From Pyropia yezoensis (taxonomy: Eukaryota > Rhodophyta > Bangiophyceae > Bangiales > Bangiaceae), in NCBI GenBank assembly GCA_009829735.1, contig CM020620.1, positions 11,095,420 through 11,159,419 of the forward strand: a DNA stretch of 64,000 bases. The letters run 5' to 3'. Position numbers and translations under genes: made by a program. How positions within the stretch are numbered: position 1 is the stretch's first letter; each line of letters begins with the position of its first letter. Positions 47,616-59,172 of this stretch are shown piece after piece. A model generated the notes under the pieces. The model was not told where the DNA came from. It saw nothing but the letters and a program-made list of their open reading frames with translations, and did no database searches.

Positions 47616-50564
47616 TCACGATGAGGGGGGGCTGTTAGGGTCTATCTCATTCCGGGCACAGTATGCCCGGACGTTCTCAGCGGGAAGGTCCTCCACATAT
47701 TCCTACGTATCATCCTTGGCTTTGTAGCCGAACCAACGCACCCTCAACATGAGGCGGTTAGTGTCCTCATCCCAGCCGTGGTCGATGAACTTATCGAACA
47801 CGTACTCCTGCGGGCCCTGTTTGGCCGCAGGCAGCGAGGGGAGGCGCCACACTTTCAACGCACGCGCCCAAGCTGGGTCGCCTGCAGGCGGTGGTGCAAC
47901 TTTGACCACGTCCTGTCCGTTCACTGTGCGGACCCCATCGTCACTTTCGATGGTGAAGCGCCGCCCATCAGTACGAAGGACCTAATACGGCCCCTTCGTC
48001 TGGAATACCAACTTACCCCCCGTTGGGGTGTAGGAGTGTACCAGTACCCAGTCACCCTGCTCGGGGACATGCTTAGCATTGCGCACCTTTCTGTCAAAGG
48101 TACGCTTGTAGCGCTTTTGTGCTTTGTCCATCTCAGCCCTGACCTTAGGGATGTGCTTTTCAAGCCTAGCAGCGAACTCCGCCTTACTCTCAGTAGGAGT
48201 AGGCGTCCTGCCACCATCCTCCCTAGTTGGGAGCGGCCGCTGCACGGCAATAGACCGCACGCGACGGGGGGTAACAAAAGCGAGGGGTACTTCCCCGGTA
48301 GATGAGTGAACCTGCGAATTGTAGGCAGTGGTAAGAATAGAAATGTATTGGTCCCACGTTTTCACGTGCTCACTCACATAGTGGCGCAGCTGCCGAACAA
48401 TAGTTTTGTTCAAGCGCTCCACCTGCCCATTAGTTTGTGGGTGGTAGGGGGTGGCATAGTTTGCCCGCACCCCCAACATATCCAGCACTCCCTGAAACAG
48501 ATCAGACGCAAATTGCGGTCCATTGTCCGATAGTGTACTGTCCGGAATGCCATACGCGGCAAACCAGTGATCTAGGAAGGCTGACACGACCGACATGGCC
48601 GTGATCTCTGCCAGTGGGATCGCTCGCGTAAGTTTCGTGAAGCGGTCACAGATGACCAGGAGGTACTGGTTGCCCTCCTCGGTCACTGGCAGTGGCCCAA
48701 GGATGTCCATCGCCAACGCGGCAAAGGGCTCCTTGGCCGGGAACAATAGCATAGCCGTAGTAGGCCGCCGTTCCATCAGACGGTTCTGTGCACAACTTGT
48801 GCAGGCAGCCACCCAACTGTAGATGTCCACCACCATGGACGGCCAGTCGTACCTGGTCCTCAGGGTCCGGTACAGCTTACTAGACCCCAGGTGTCCACCT
48901 GTGGGAGCGTTATGCTCCCTCTCAAGGATACTGTCCTTGAGGGATGCGGGGACGACAAGTTGTTCGGTCCCCTGGAATACCCCCCTCCTCATGAGGAGGC
49001 CATCGTCTCCCAGAAAGAACCGCGTCTCCGCCACTGTATCCAATGTATCCCTCTGCGACTTGCAGAAGGGATCCTCGGCCTGGGCCTTCACCACCTCGTC
49101 CAGGGACAGGGGCAAGTACTTCTTGTTCCCTGGCGCCTCGGGGTTCAACGCCTGACCCGAGCGCGTGACTACCCCCACGATGGGGATGTCTTCATCGACT
49201 GGGTTAGTGTCCAGACCCTCGGTAGGTACCCGAGAGAGGCCGTCGGCAAGGGCATGTTGCCTGCCAGGTCGGTACTCAATATCAAAGTTGAAGGGTGCCA
49301 GTCGCACCCTCCACCGGTTGAGACGAGTGTTCGTACAGTCCTTCTTGAAGATGAACTGCAACGCGCGGTGGTCACAGCGGATGAGGAACTTCTCACCCTC
49401 TAGGTAGTGACGATGTGACGTCACCGCCCACACCACTGCGAGTCCTTCCAACTCGGTGACTCCGTAGTTCTTCTCGGCCGAGTTCAGCCCCTTACTGAAG
49501 TATCCCACCGGCAAATACTTCTTGTCCGGCTGCTCCTGAAGCAACACACAACCAAGTTGGTCGTAGCTAGCGTCCACATCCAGGATAAAGTGGCCTCCCA
49601 ACCTGGGAATAGCCAGGATAGGGGGCTTCAGCGGAAGGTCCCGAAGAGTCTCAAAGGATTCCTGCTCCACCCGACTTGGGAAAGGCAGGTTCTTCGGTAG
49701 CGTTGAGCTAACTAGCTCATTCAACGGTTTCGCCACCTTGGCGAAGCCCTGGGTGAAACGTCGGTACACGTTACACATCCCGAGGAAGCTCCTCATCTGG
49801 GTCTGGGTCCGTGGGTACTGAGCCTTACGGATGGCCCTCAAGTTTTTCTCGTTGACACTGAGACGCCCCGGACGGACAACATGTCCCAAGTATTCCACCT
49901 CTTGAGTGAAGAGGTGGCACTTACTCGCCTTCAGTGACACACCGGCGTCAGCAAGTAGCTTGAACACCTGGCCAATGTGCTCCTCCGGACCTCGGGAGAA
50001 CACAATGATATCGTCTAGGTACACGAGACAGATCTGCCACCGTACTCCGGCCAGAATCACGTCCATAGCGCGCTGCAAAGTTGCCGGCGCGTTACACAGG
50101 CCAAACGGTAGACGCTTGCACTGGTAGGTACCACAATGACAGGTAAAGGTAGTTTTATGCCTGTCTTCCGGGGCAATGGGAATTAGCCAGTACCCCGCGT
50201 TACAGTCCAGGGTAGAGAACACGTTTGCCTCCCCCAGAGAATCCAGACAGTCGTGCAGCCTAGGTAGGGGATAACTGTCCTTCACCGTGCTCTCGTTGAG
50301 CTTACAGTAGTCGATACAGAACCGTGGGGTCCCATCGACTTTGGGGACGATAACCACCGGACTCGCCCACTCGGCGTTGCTGGCCTCGATCACATCGAGG
50401 GCCTCCATGCGAGCAACTTGCTCCTTAACGAGGGCCCTTGAACGGGGCCCTCCTCTATACGGTTGTTGGCGTATAGGGGGTGCACCGGGCTTCAACTCGA
50501 TCCGGTGTTGGGTGGCTCTCATGAGTCCCAATTGGCCATCCCACAACTTGTGATATTGGTCCAA
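47616..50564 (-). pseudogene. pol: RT-RNase H-integrase-chromodomain frame of element B, two nonsense codons
   Basis: It is close to the element A pol (28522-31479) and in frame throughout (983 codons). A TAG follows LVFQTKGPY (about 47981), and a second TAG lies in the chromodomain after AKDDT (about 47702), where A has a conserved Trp. Three residues of A (after PEEHIG) are absent. RT YLDD, RNase H and the integrase D-D-E motifs (AMDILGP, LSDNGPQ, GQVERLNK) remain. Its start follows the in-frame TAA of the protease frame by six bases, with no ATG. Confidence 0.88.
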
Positions 50565-50570
50565 GAGGCG

Positions 50571-51590
50571 TTAAACTTGAACCCTCAACCTGGGTGGAAC
50601 ACCCTCCATGTTCACATGGGGCCGAGGAGAGGCGGCCGACTTGGCTTGATGCTTCTCCTTTCCGGACTTCGGGTCGCTGCTTGCGCCCGCGTTGAGGGTG
50701 ACCGCTACTAACGGTCCCTCATGTTGGTCGATATAGCCGAACTTGGCTCCCGACTTGAAGTACTTGGGCGACGAGCTCAGGTTCATCACCTGGATCCTCC
50801 ACGGGACTCCGGCTTTGGAGTCCATCGTGCCAAGGGCAACGTGCACTTGGTGCTTGCGAGCAAGACGGGGGTGAGGGTGCACCAACCCGTTCCCCGTATA
50901 ATCAGTTACAACATCAACGTGCGCCACCGAGTTGGGGGGCAACGTGACTTTACGGGCTAAACGCAGGGTAGCAGTAAACCCTTCCCTCACAGAACATACA
51001 GGCTTCGACTGTGAGACTGTCACAGGAGCCACAGACTTTCCCTTACCAAGGATGGGGATAGTCTCCCCATTCATCAACTCGACCCAATACTCAGGGCCAC
51101 AAATCAAAGGCACTTGTGTAACAACATAAGGGGTACCCAGAAGCAGGGGTACCGATATATTCTCAACTACTCCATAGGTCACGTCGACCTCATGGCTCCC
51201 CAACCTAGTTGGTAGGGTTACGGCACCAACGATGGGAAGTACCCCACCATTGATATCGATCAGATGGTCAGCTTTAGACTTCCAGCGTTGGAGCTTCATC
51301 TCCTTTGGTAATAGCGACTTGCGTATCAAGAAGGCTCCTGACCCGGTATCAAGTACGATACGGGCACAACAGGCGCGGCCGGGGGCAAGTTGCACCCGTC
51401 CAGCCACCTGGAAGTTCTCACCCGTCAACACCGCGATGACCCGACGTGGGATTACGTTCTTGGGGAGTCCTACCCGAGGTGGGCGGACTCCCTTAGGTCG
51501 CCGCAGTATCCGGCACGGTTGATTCGTTCTCTTGGCCCACTTGGCCGAGGCTGCCGTTGTGAGCTTCGGACGACCAGCTCCAACGGTCAT
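50571..51590 (-). CDS. Protease frame of element B
   Basis: 339 residues, nearly the same as 27059-28078. It has the protease motif VLDTGSGAFLIRK. It ends in TAA, and the RT frame continues in the same phase directly after it, without the duplication of element A. The stop therefore pre-dates the split of these copies, or it is read through. Confidence 0.82.
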   Translation of the reverse strand: MTVGAGRPKLTTAASAKWAKRTNQPCRILRRPKGVRPPRVGLPKNVIPRRVIAVLTGENFQVAGRVQLAPGRACCARIVLDTGSGAFLIRKSLLPKEMKLQRWKSKADHLIDINGGVLPIVGAVTLPTRLGSHEVDVTYGVVENISVPLLLGTPYVVTQVPLICGPEYWVELMNGETIPILGKGKSVAPVTVSQSKPVCSVREGFTATLRLARKVTLPPNSVAHVDVVTDYTGNGLVHPHPRLARKHQVHVALGTMDSKAGVPWRIQVMNLSSSPKYFKSGAKFGYIDQHEGPLVAVTLNAGASSDPKSGKEKHQAKSAASPRPHVNMEGVPPRLRVQV

Positions 51591-51592
51591 TC

Positions 51593-51599
51593 GTTTCCC
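51593..51599 (-). promoter_or_regulatory. -1 frameshift heptamer of element B (G GGA AAC)
   Basis: GGGAAAC on the minus strand, phased as in element A, three codon positions before the gag stop. Confidence 0.6.
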
Positions 51600-52917
51600 G
51601 CCGACTTGGCGTCCGAATCTGAGGACGAAGGGGAAGACGACGAGTCCGAGGGCGACGTGTCCGCCCCCTTCGTCGAGGGTGTGGCGACCGCCACCACCGG
51701 TCGAGACCCACCCTCGCGGCGTGAACGTACTTCGTTCGTAACCGACTTCTTACTCGCATTCCTAACAAGCTGTTGGATGCGTTTACTCAACTTGGGGCAA
51801 TCATATGCCCAGTGTCCATCGGAGTTGCAGTTCCAACACCGATTGTCAGTTCCCGGAGGGGTCTTCCCAACTGGGGAAGACGAAGAGATACCCTGGGAAG
51901 TTCCCACGGCAGCTACCACCCTCTCCTTGCGGATTCGGCGTGCCTCTCTCAACTCTCTGGCCTGGCGCGCCTCCTCCCGTTCCTTGGCCAATTCGGCTTG
52001 ACGCTCCTGGCGTTGTTCCTCCCGCAACTTGCGGTAGGCCTCGCCTCTGCGGTAGGCGAACCTAGCCAACTCGGTCAGGGTCGCCCGGGTAGTGTTATGC
52101 TCCCGGGTCTCCATCCGGACTGACCAATGGAGTCCCTCCACAAACCGACTCTTCACCACAGCTTGTGGATGAAGAAACCCACAAAGATTGTTGAGCTTAC
52201 GGACTCGCTCCGCAAAGGACAACTCGTCCTCCGCCTCTTCCTGATGGGCTTGCGTAAACTCCTCGACTTGAGAAGCCAACGCCGCTTCATCAACCATGGC
52301 CCTCAACAACCAGTTGACGAGCTCCAAATAGGACGTCACCTCCCCAGCGCCTCCACTTGAGGAGCTGGGCATGACGGACATAAGTTCTGTCCGAAGGTCT
52401 CCCTTCGTAAACTCCTGTAGCATGTAAAAAGCCATGCCTTCACTTATGGCATTGTCGTCACAGGCTTTTGTGAAACGACATAGGAACTCAAAGACACGAA
52501 GAGGGGGAGTTCCATCCCACTCCGCTTTGTGCCCAAAAGAGTGACGTGCATTCTTCTTGGCACGGCCCATGGCTCGGGCCTGGCCAGGACCATACGCCAC
52601 CGACTTGTTGTGGAGGGCGTAGGTCTCACAATCAAAGATCCTCTGGTAGACCGGGTTGGCTACCTGGATCTTCGGCGGCACCTCACGTTGAGGGAACAGC
52701 CGCTGTGGCACTGGGGTAAGTTCACCCCCAGTGCCTGTAGTCCGGCGCGGCGCGCTTGGTGTAGCCGCCGGCGTTGCCGGGGGGAACTCCCCCATGAAGG
52801 GCGTATGCCCCACCGAGTATGGTGTGGCTCCCTCGTTGGGAGTCACAGGTGTCGCCCTCTGTTTGGGGCGACCCGAGATAGGCGTGAGGGGGGATTCCCC
52901 CTGCGCCTCCGGGCTCG

Positions 52918-53389
52918 AAAGCCCCGATCCGGTCTGGACATTAAGGCCATCTGGCAAACTCGCCACAATCTGATTCAGAATAGTATTCGTCATCGTGACC
53001 ACCAGGTCCGGCAAAGTCTGCCGCAACACATTGGTCGCCTCCCGACGGACAGTTTCCGCGAGGAGTGGATTGTCGACTCCAGTTGAGTCTCGGTCCGCCT
53101 CCGGTAGTCCACCTGAGGGGTAACCACGATCCTCAGGGGTCTCAACCGGGCAAAAAGCCCCGATCCGGTCTGGACATTAAGGCCATCTGGCAAACTCGCC
53201 ACAATCTGATTCAGAATAGTATTCGTCATCGTGACCACCAGGTCCGGCAAAGTCTGCCGCAACACATTGGTCGCCTCCCGACGGACAGTTTCCGCGAGGA
53301 GTGGATTGTCGACTCCAGTTGAGTCTCGGTCCGCCTCCGGGAGTCCACCTGAGGGGTAACCACGATCCTCAGGGGTCTCAACCGGGGGC
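52918..53389. repeat. 236-bp tandem duplication in gag of element B
   Basis: Two consecutive copies (52918-53153 and 53154-53389) differ at only a few bases. Element A has one copy at the equivalent place. Confidence 0.88.
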
Positions 53390-53868
53390 ATGGACGCGAG
53401 CCCATCGCCGACCAACGGAGGTCCGCCGTCCTCCGAAAGCCTAGTTGGCGACGGCTCCAAGCCAAAGTTGGCTCCAACCCGAGTGGAACCCGCGGGGACA
53501 GTCCTCACCCCTTGGGACGTTCCCGTTGAGCTTACCACACGGTGGCCAGACTTCGGCCCACCCACATCAGAAGTGTCACCCGAGTGAACTCCCGACTGAG
53601 TCGGGGTGGCCTGTTTCCCGCCCGCACTTCCAGTCCTGCTGGCTTGAGGGACCTCCAGTCCCTCTGCGACCCCAGGTAAACCCACCTGTGTCTCACCAGT
53701 ATTCGAAGGCACTGAAGTACGTGCGTCACCCGTGTACTCCCCGGACGACGGGGGGTCCGAACTAGCCATGTTGACTGACGATCCGTATGACACGGTCCAA
53801 GTCCACCGTTCCTCTGAGACAGAGGGCCCCCTACACCCGGGTGCACCCGGAGGTAAAGTTTACCTCTG

Positions 53869-53886
53869 TCCCCTGCTGCTCCACCA
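53869..53886 (-). other. Primer-binding site of element B
   Basis: TGGTGGAGCAGCAGGGGA on the minus strand, two bases from the LTR, identical to the sites of C and F. Confidence 0.78.
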
Positions 53887-53888
53887 AA

Positions 53889-54358
53889 TGTGGCAAAAAC
53901 CACTTGCACACACGACACCCAAGTTGGGGCGGTGTACAAGGGCTGCCTCCCGTGTCGGGGGAACCGGAAGAAGTGCAAGTCGCACACACTCTGTCCCTGT
54001 TGTGGGGCAAACCCCCCCACTGACAAACAAGAAGATGGTGTGTGGTCCAACAGTTTCTTGGTCGGGACGGGGACGCAGGGCCAAGCCCCGCTGTCCCTCC
54101 CCTTATCCCCCCAGGGTCCCCTCAGAATCTCGCCACTCAGAATCTCCCACCCCAGCACCTGCCCACCGGGCCACACGAAAATTCAAGACGATAAATGCAG
54201 AAAATCCTCAAATCCAAGTTGGATTTACTACTAAGCTAACTATCCCAAACTTAGGGAATACGGACCCAAAAGCAGGGGGAGGAACGGATCAGGCTAGTGG
54301 CCTGCCGCCCCTTGCATGGCACGTGTTGCCCCCGTACCTGGGGGTCAATACTGCCACA
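53889..54358 (-). repeat. 5' LTR of element B (right end)
   Basis: 470 bp, family A type, about 4% different from 44921-45388. Confidence 0.9.
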
Positions 54359-56003
54359 GAGGGGGCGCCCCGGTCAACGTGCCAGTGGGGGATGGCATTG
54401 GGAAGGTGGGGGGTGTACAGTATATGTATGTAAATACAGTACAGACGCGTATCCGGGCGGGTGCCGGGCAGTGACGGACGCTTGGGCGGCAGAGACAGGG
54501 CGGTGGTGGGGGGCGCCACAGGCAGGGTCCTTGCGCCGTGGCGATCCCTATTTTGAATTTGCTGCGGGTCCTCCTTGCGGCACCCGCGGGGGCCCCTTTT
54601 TTGAATTGAACGAGGGGTGCAACGGGAGGCGCCGCCGGCCTGGTGACGTTCAAGTCGGTACAGAAATCGGGGAGAGGATCCCGTTGCCCAGTGGTGGCGC
54701 ACGCACTGGCTATCGTGGCAATGGAAGTTGACGTCAGTGGCCGGCACAACATGTCAGCCAAACTGTCAGCACCGGATGCTGAGCCTGGATGAAAAAAGAA
54801 AAAAAGACTTTTACATCCCAGATAGATTAATGTATAGATGGATCTACAATGTCGATTCTTCTTAGTTAATGTGTCGTTTTTTGCTGGACTTGGCCTGACC
54901 TCGCTGCCGCGACGCCGTGGAGCGCGCCCCTCACTTCGTCGCCCAGACACTACCCTCCACACCTACTCGCTCATCGCACTAACGAACAAGGCAAGGGGCA
55001 GTGCGAAGAAGGGGGGGGGGGAGCAGGGCTCACTCATCATGTAGTAAAAAAGAAAACATATAGACAACGGGAAAGCTCCAACTGATTAACCTATATTTAA
55101 TATATGGTTAACTGCATTACTTTCATGCATTGGTTTTATTGGCGCCGTCCATGATGCTGAGAGACCACGTCATCGATCCAAGTATGTAGTTACTGAGGCA
55201 AAGTTCGGCGTCCTTCCCTCGTCGGTTGCGCGGGCTCCCGCGTCGGCCCTTGCCTTTGCTTCCGGGAGGACCGACAGGAAAAGGCGCTGACCGTCTGACC
55301 GCCCCTTCCACCAACCCCCCGCCCTACCGCGTCCCCGTCCCCGCCCCCACGACGCACCCCCTACATGGGGGCCCTGGGGGCGCCCGCCCGGGCCATCGTG
55401 GCTCTGGATGGTAGCGGTGGCAGTGGCGGCGGCGATGGCGGTGGCGGTGGCCGCCGCGTTACACCCACCGGTGGAACACCCCTGCCGCCGCTCCCCCCCG
55501 CACCGCGCAACGGGATCCACCCTTGTGGTGGGAGGGGGGCGGGGAACAGAGTCGAGGCGGGTTTGATTTTTGGGGGGCGATGGGGGCGGCGACGGACGCC
55601 GGCTTGAAAGCAGCCCCTCCCGCCCCCTCACCCCCCCTCTTTATCGTCCCCCCCCCCGCCTCGTCCTCCACCCTCCCCTCTCCCCTCGCGCGCGGCATGT
55701 GCATTTGCATCACGCCCCCCCCCCCCCCCCCCCCAGCCTTCCTTCAACCCGCGTGGTGCGTTGTGCCTGCGCGATGCTTCCGAAGCAGGGCGCCGGGCAC
55801 CTGGCAGCCGCCGCCGGTGCTGGCCGCCGCGCTAGCCGCCCGTCGCCTGGTCGCCGGCTCTGTGCCCCGGTGAGGGGGTGGTGGAGGCCGTTGAGGGGGG
55901 GGGGAGGGGTGGGGTCCCTACCGTCCAAGGAGTGGAAGTGTGGCAGCGGGGGCTTGAGGACAGGCATCTCCTTGACGGAGCGCATCCATCCACGTCCCGG
56001 TGA
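54359..56003 (+). repeat. Tandem unit 3, right fragment
   Basis: It resumes at the equivalent of unit 2 position 42164 and follows units 1 and 2 to about 56003. Divergence increases from about 55560. After that it departs into the leader of the next gene, so the final 790 bases of units 1 and 2 have no counterpart here. The octamer ATTTGCAT is at 55700-55707. An ATG frame (MLPKQGAGHLAAAAGAG) starts at 55773 and reaches a possible splice donor CCG-GTGAGG at 55869. Confidence 0.8.
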
Positions 56004-56480
56004 CGGGGCACGGCGGGGGGTGAGTGGGGGTGGGGGAGGTGGTGGGCAGCCCCTCTCCCGGACGGGCTCCCCCGCCGAGGCAGCAGGTGGTACGGCGGCA
56101 CCGCCGTGAGCGCAACGCCGCGCGGGGGGGGCTGACGCGGCCTTTGCTGCCACCACCAGCTGCCACCGCAGCCGCGGGTGGTCGCCGTCGCTGCTGCTGC
56201 CGCCGCCGCTGCCACGACTTCTGCCACGGACACGCTGCCGTTGCGCCGCAGCGGTGGGGGGCGGGGGGTGGGCGGGCGCGTGGTGGGGGGGACTGGTGAA
56301 GGGGCAGCGCGCTGGCTCACCACGGTACGGACTGCGTCGCCCCACTGTTAAGCGCACCCCCCGAGGCGCTACGGCCGCGGGGGCGCATCCATCCCCGCCG
56401 TCCCGGCTAGCTGCACCGCACCCTGTGGACGCTGACGCGTGACGCTGCCCCCCCTGTCGCCGCCGTCGCTGCCGTTTTCT

Positions 56481-56488
56481 TTTTTCAG
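56481..56488 (+). promoter_or_regulatory. 3' splice site in the leader of the 56833 gene
   Basis: TTTTCTTTTTTCAG ends at 56488 and has a strong pyrimidine tract, unusual in this GC-rich DNA. A donor GTGAGT lies at 56020-56025, just past the end of tandem unit 3. An intron of about 470 bases in the 5' leader is likely. Confidence 0.55.
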
Positions 56489-56832
56489 GGTGTACCGGGA
56501 GGGGGTCGTGCCGCATGGGGAGCGGCGGCAGAGAGGGGATCGGGGGAAGAGGGGCCGCCGCACGGGCCGCCACCGTCGCTGCCCGCGACGGCGCGCCGTC
56601 GACGCGCTCGACGACGGTGGCGGTGGCGGTGGCGGCCGCGGCCATAGGCGGCTTCCCGACTCTTCAAACGGCGGCTGCAGGGGGGTGTCGCGAGCGCTGG
56701 ACGGCTGCCGCCAGTGGCGGCGCGAGGCACCGCCGTTGGCGAGCCTCACCGCTGGCAAGTAGGGGGAAGGAGCCCTCGCCCCGAGGGCGGGGTCGCCCCA
56801 CCCGGCGCACCGCCGCCGTCACCGCCGCCGCC

Positions 56833-58427
56833 ATGGGCCTGGCCGCCGCCGCCGCCGCGCTTGTGTTTGCCATTGCGCTGGCTTCCGGCGGGGCAGCCGC
56901 GTCTGGCGGCGGCCGCAGCGGCGGCAGCAGCCGCCGCACTCCCCGCAATGGGGTGACCCCATGGGTGTGGGAACACCCACTGACGGGAGGCGTCGTGTCC
57001 ACCTCTGTGATGGGCTGCCACGTTGGCCGCGACGGCTCACTGCTGGTCGTTGGCACCGCCACCTCCGCCGGGGGCACCGTGTCAGCGACGGTGACGAAGC
57101 TGGCCGCCGCCACGGGGGCAGTCCTCGACACCGCGACGCTGCCGGGGTTGGGGGTGACCCCGACGACTGTCGTGGCGTCGGCGTACGACGCTGACGCCGA
57201 CCTGCTGCTTCTGACGGGGCTCGCGTCGGGGGGGGTGCCGCCCCCGCCCTTGTCGGGCAGGCCCGCCGGGGCCCCCGCCCATGTGACCACCGCCGACGGC
57301 GGCGGAGGCGTTGACGTCTACGTTGCCGCATGGTCAACGCTCGGCCCCACGGCCGCGGCAGCGTCCACAGGCGCGCACCTGGTGCGTCGCTTTACTGTCA
57401 CGCTGGGCGGCGCAGGCAATGACGAGGCGCTGGGCGTGGCGGCGCTGGGCGGCGGCCGCTACGCGGTGGTGGGGAGTGCGCGGCGGGCGGCGGGGGCGGG
57501 GCCCCCCGACGGACTGCTGGTGGGCGTTCTGTCATCGGCGGGGCGGGTGGTCACGTCGGCTGTGACGCGCCTCGGAGGGGGGGCGGGCTACATGGCCGCC
57601 GCCCGCGCGGTGGCCGTGTCCCCTGCAGACGGGACCATCCTGGTGGCGTACGAAGAGGTCGAACTGCCTGTCGGTGGGGGAGAGGGCACCGCCGACGCCG
57701 CCGCTGCCGACTCCTCCACTTCCTCTGCGATGATTTTCGGCGGGGTCGGTGGCATGGCGGCGGGCGATGGGGCGTCGCAGCGCTTTTCCATCGCCCTTTT
57801 TTCTGCCGCCACCGCCAGCCTGGTGCGGGCGCCGTCACCCCTCACGTACCGCTTCTCCCCCTTTACGCCAGCGGCGGCGGTGGAGCCCGTCACCGCCGCC
57901 TACTCGCCCGCCGCGGGTGCCTACTACGTCGTCTGCCGCAATGTGGCGCTGGCCAACACGCGGCTCCCGCCGCCGGCCTACTCGATCAATTCGGGGGTGT
58001 CGTACACGCTCGCCACCCTCCCCGCCGCCGCGCCATCGGTGGTGGGGGGAGCCGGGGGGGGCACCGCCGCCGGTGGCGGCGACGCGCTCGCCACCCGCCT
58101 CCTCACCGTCTCCTTCCCAGACCCGGCGACGCGGGCGGGGGCGGCGGAGCTGTCCCCGACGGCCACCGTCTTTCTCGACGTTGCCTCCTCGGCAAGCACC
58201 CTCCAGCTGGCGCTCGCCGTCTCGTCGTCGGTGGTGCCCGCCACGCTCACCACCATCCGCTACGACTACTCCCTGACCGCCGGCAGCCGCGCGACGCTGG
58301 CTGCGGGGGGGCGGCCGGGGGTGGCGGCCATCTTCCGGGGCGCCGCCGCCCCGTCGGCGCGGCTGCCCACCTTTGCGTACGGTGCGGTGCACGCGACGTC
58401 GGCGACGGCGCCCAACTCGACCGCCGC

Positions 58428-58458
<31 letters not shown>

Positions 58459-59172
58459 TCGCCGTCGGCAGCGGGCGCGCCCACCCCCCCACCCTCTTGC
58501 GATGATGTGCGGGCGTCGGCGGCGGGGGCGGCCAACGCAACGGCCGTGCTGTGGCCGCCTCTGGGCGCTGCCGCGGCGGCCGGCGGCGGCGCCGCTGCCG
58601 GCGCGCCCGCCGCGCGGTGGGCCATTGCCTTTGGCACCCGCACCTGCGCCGAAGCTGTGACGGCGGGCGTGCCGTCGGCCGGCGGCGCCACCGTCTACCT
58701 GGTGGGCGTGTCGGGGGGCAGCCTCGCCGGCGCCGCCGCCGCGGCGGGGGCGGAGGGGGGTGTGGCGGTGCAGGCGGCGCGTGGGGCCACCCGCGCGTGG
58801 GCAGTCGCCGTGGACGCGGCGTCGGGCGCGCTGCCACGGCTGTCCCTGGCGTGTGGGGTGGCGTGTGTGGAGGCGGCGCCGACCGCGGCGCCGAGTGTGG
58901 TGCCCCGGCCGGCGCGCACGCCAACGGCGGCGGTGGGGGTGGGGTCCCCCGGGGGGGGGGTAGAGGGCAACCCGGCCAGTGGCAATGTCACGGCCGAGAC
59001 CACGGTGGGTGGCGACGGTGGCGGTGACAGCGGCGGCAGCGACAGTGATGGAGGGGGGGGCGTGCTGTGGGGGCTGAGCCTGCCGGTGGTGGCGGCCATT
59101 GGGGTGGCGTTGTTCGTGGCCGTGTGTCTCCTCGTCGCGGCAGTCACGTATGTCGTTCGCGGTGCGCGCTAA
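56833..59172 (+). CDS. Secreted single-pass membrane protein with propeller-like repeats
   Basis: A 779-residue frame starts at the ATG in GCCGCCATGGG (56833), chosen because a signal peptide follows at once (MGLAAAAAALVFAIALASGG). The frame is open upstream to 56515, but that sequence looks like leader. The long exported part has sheet-like segments such as VGRDGSLLVVGTA, GNDEALGVAALGG and RAVAVSPADGTILVA, which recall beta-propeller repeats. There are several N-glycosylation sites (NATA, NSTA, NVTA) and a few cysteines near the end. A transmembrane segment (VVAAIGVALFVAVCLLVAAV, about residues 750-772) precedes a very short cytoplasmic tail. Likely a type I cell-surface protein. Partner and function are unknown. 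Confidence 0.65.

Larger units (their letters stand above)
51587..53769 (-). pseudogene. gag: Gag of element B, broken by a 236-bp tandem duplication
   Basis: It starts at the ATG at 53769 in the same context as element A and ends at the TGA overlapping the protease ATG. The stretch 52918-53153 is repeated at 53154-53389. As 236 is not a multiple of three, the two halves are in different frames. The capsid part, charged helix and CCHC knuckle CWNCNSDGHWAYDC are preserved in the downstream half. The slippery heptamer is at 51593-51599. Confidence 0.85.
44921..54358 (-). mobile_element. Element B: defective relative of element A, minus strand
   Basis: LTRs at 44921-45388 and 53889-54358 enclose a minus-strand gag, protease and pol, plus a plus-strand aORF. 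Unlike A, C and D it has no target duplication (CTGTT on the left, GAGGG on the right). The LTRs differ at about 18 sites (roughly 4%), more than those of A. Lesions are a frameshifting 236-bp duplication in gag, two nonsense codons in pol and a deletion of the aORF start. It is a dead copy and perhaps a product of recombination between two elements. Confidence 0.9.

Noticed and set aside
53226-53477. Separate small gene inside gag of element B
   Set aside because: It is the out-of-frame reading of the 236-bp duplicated gag segment.
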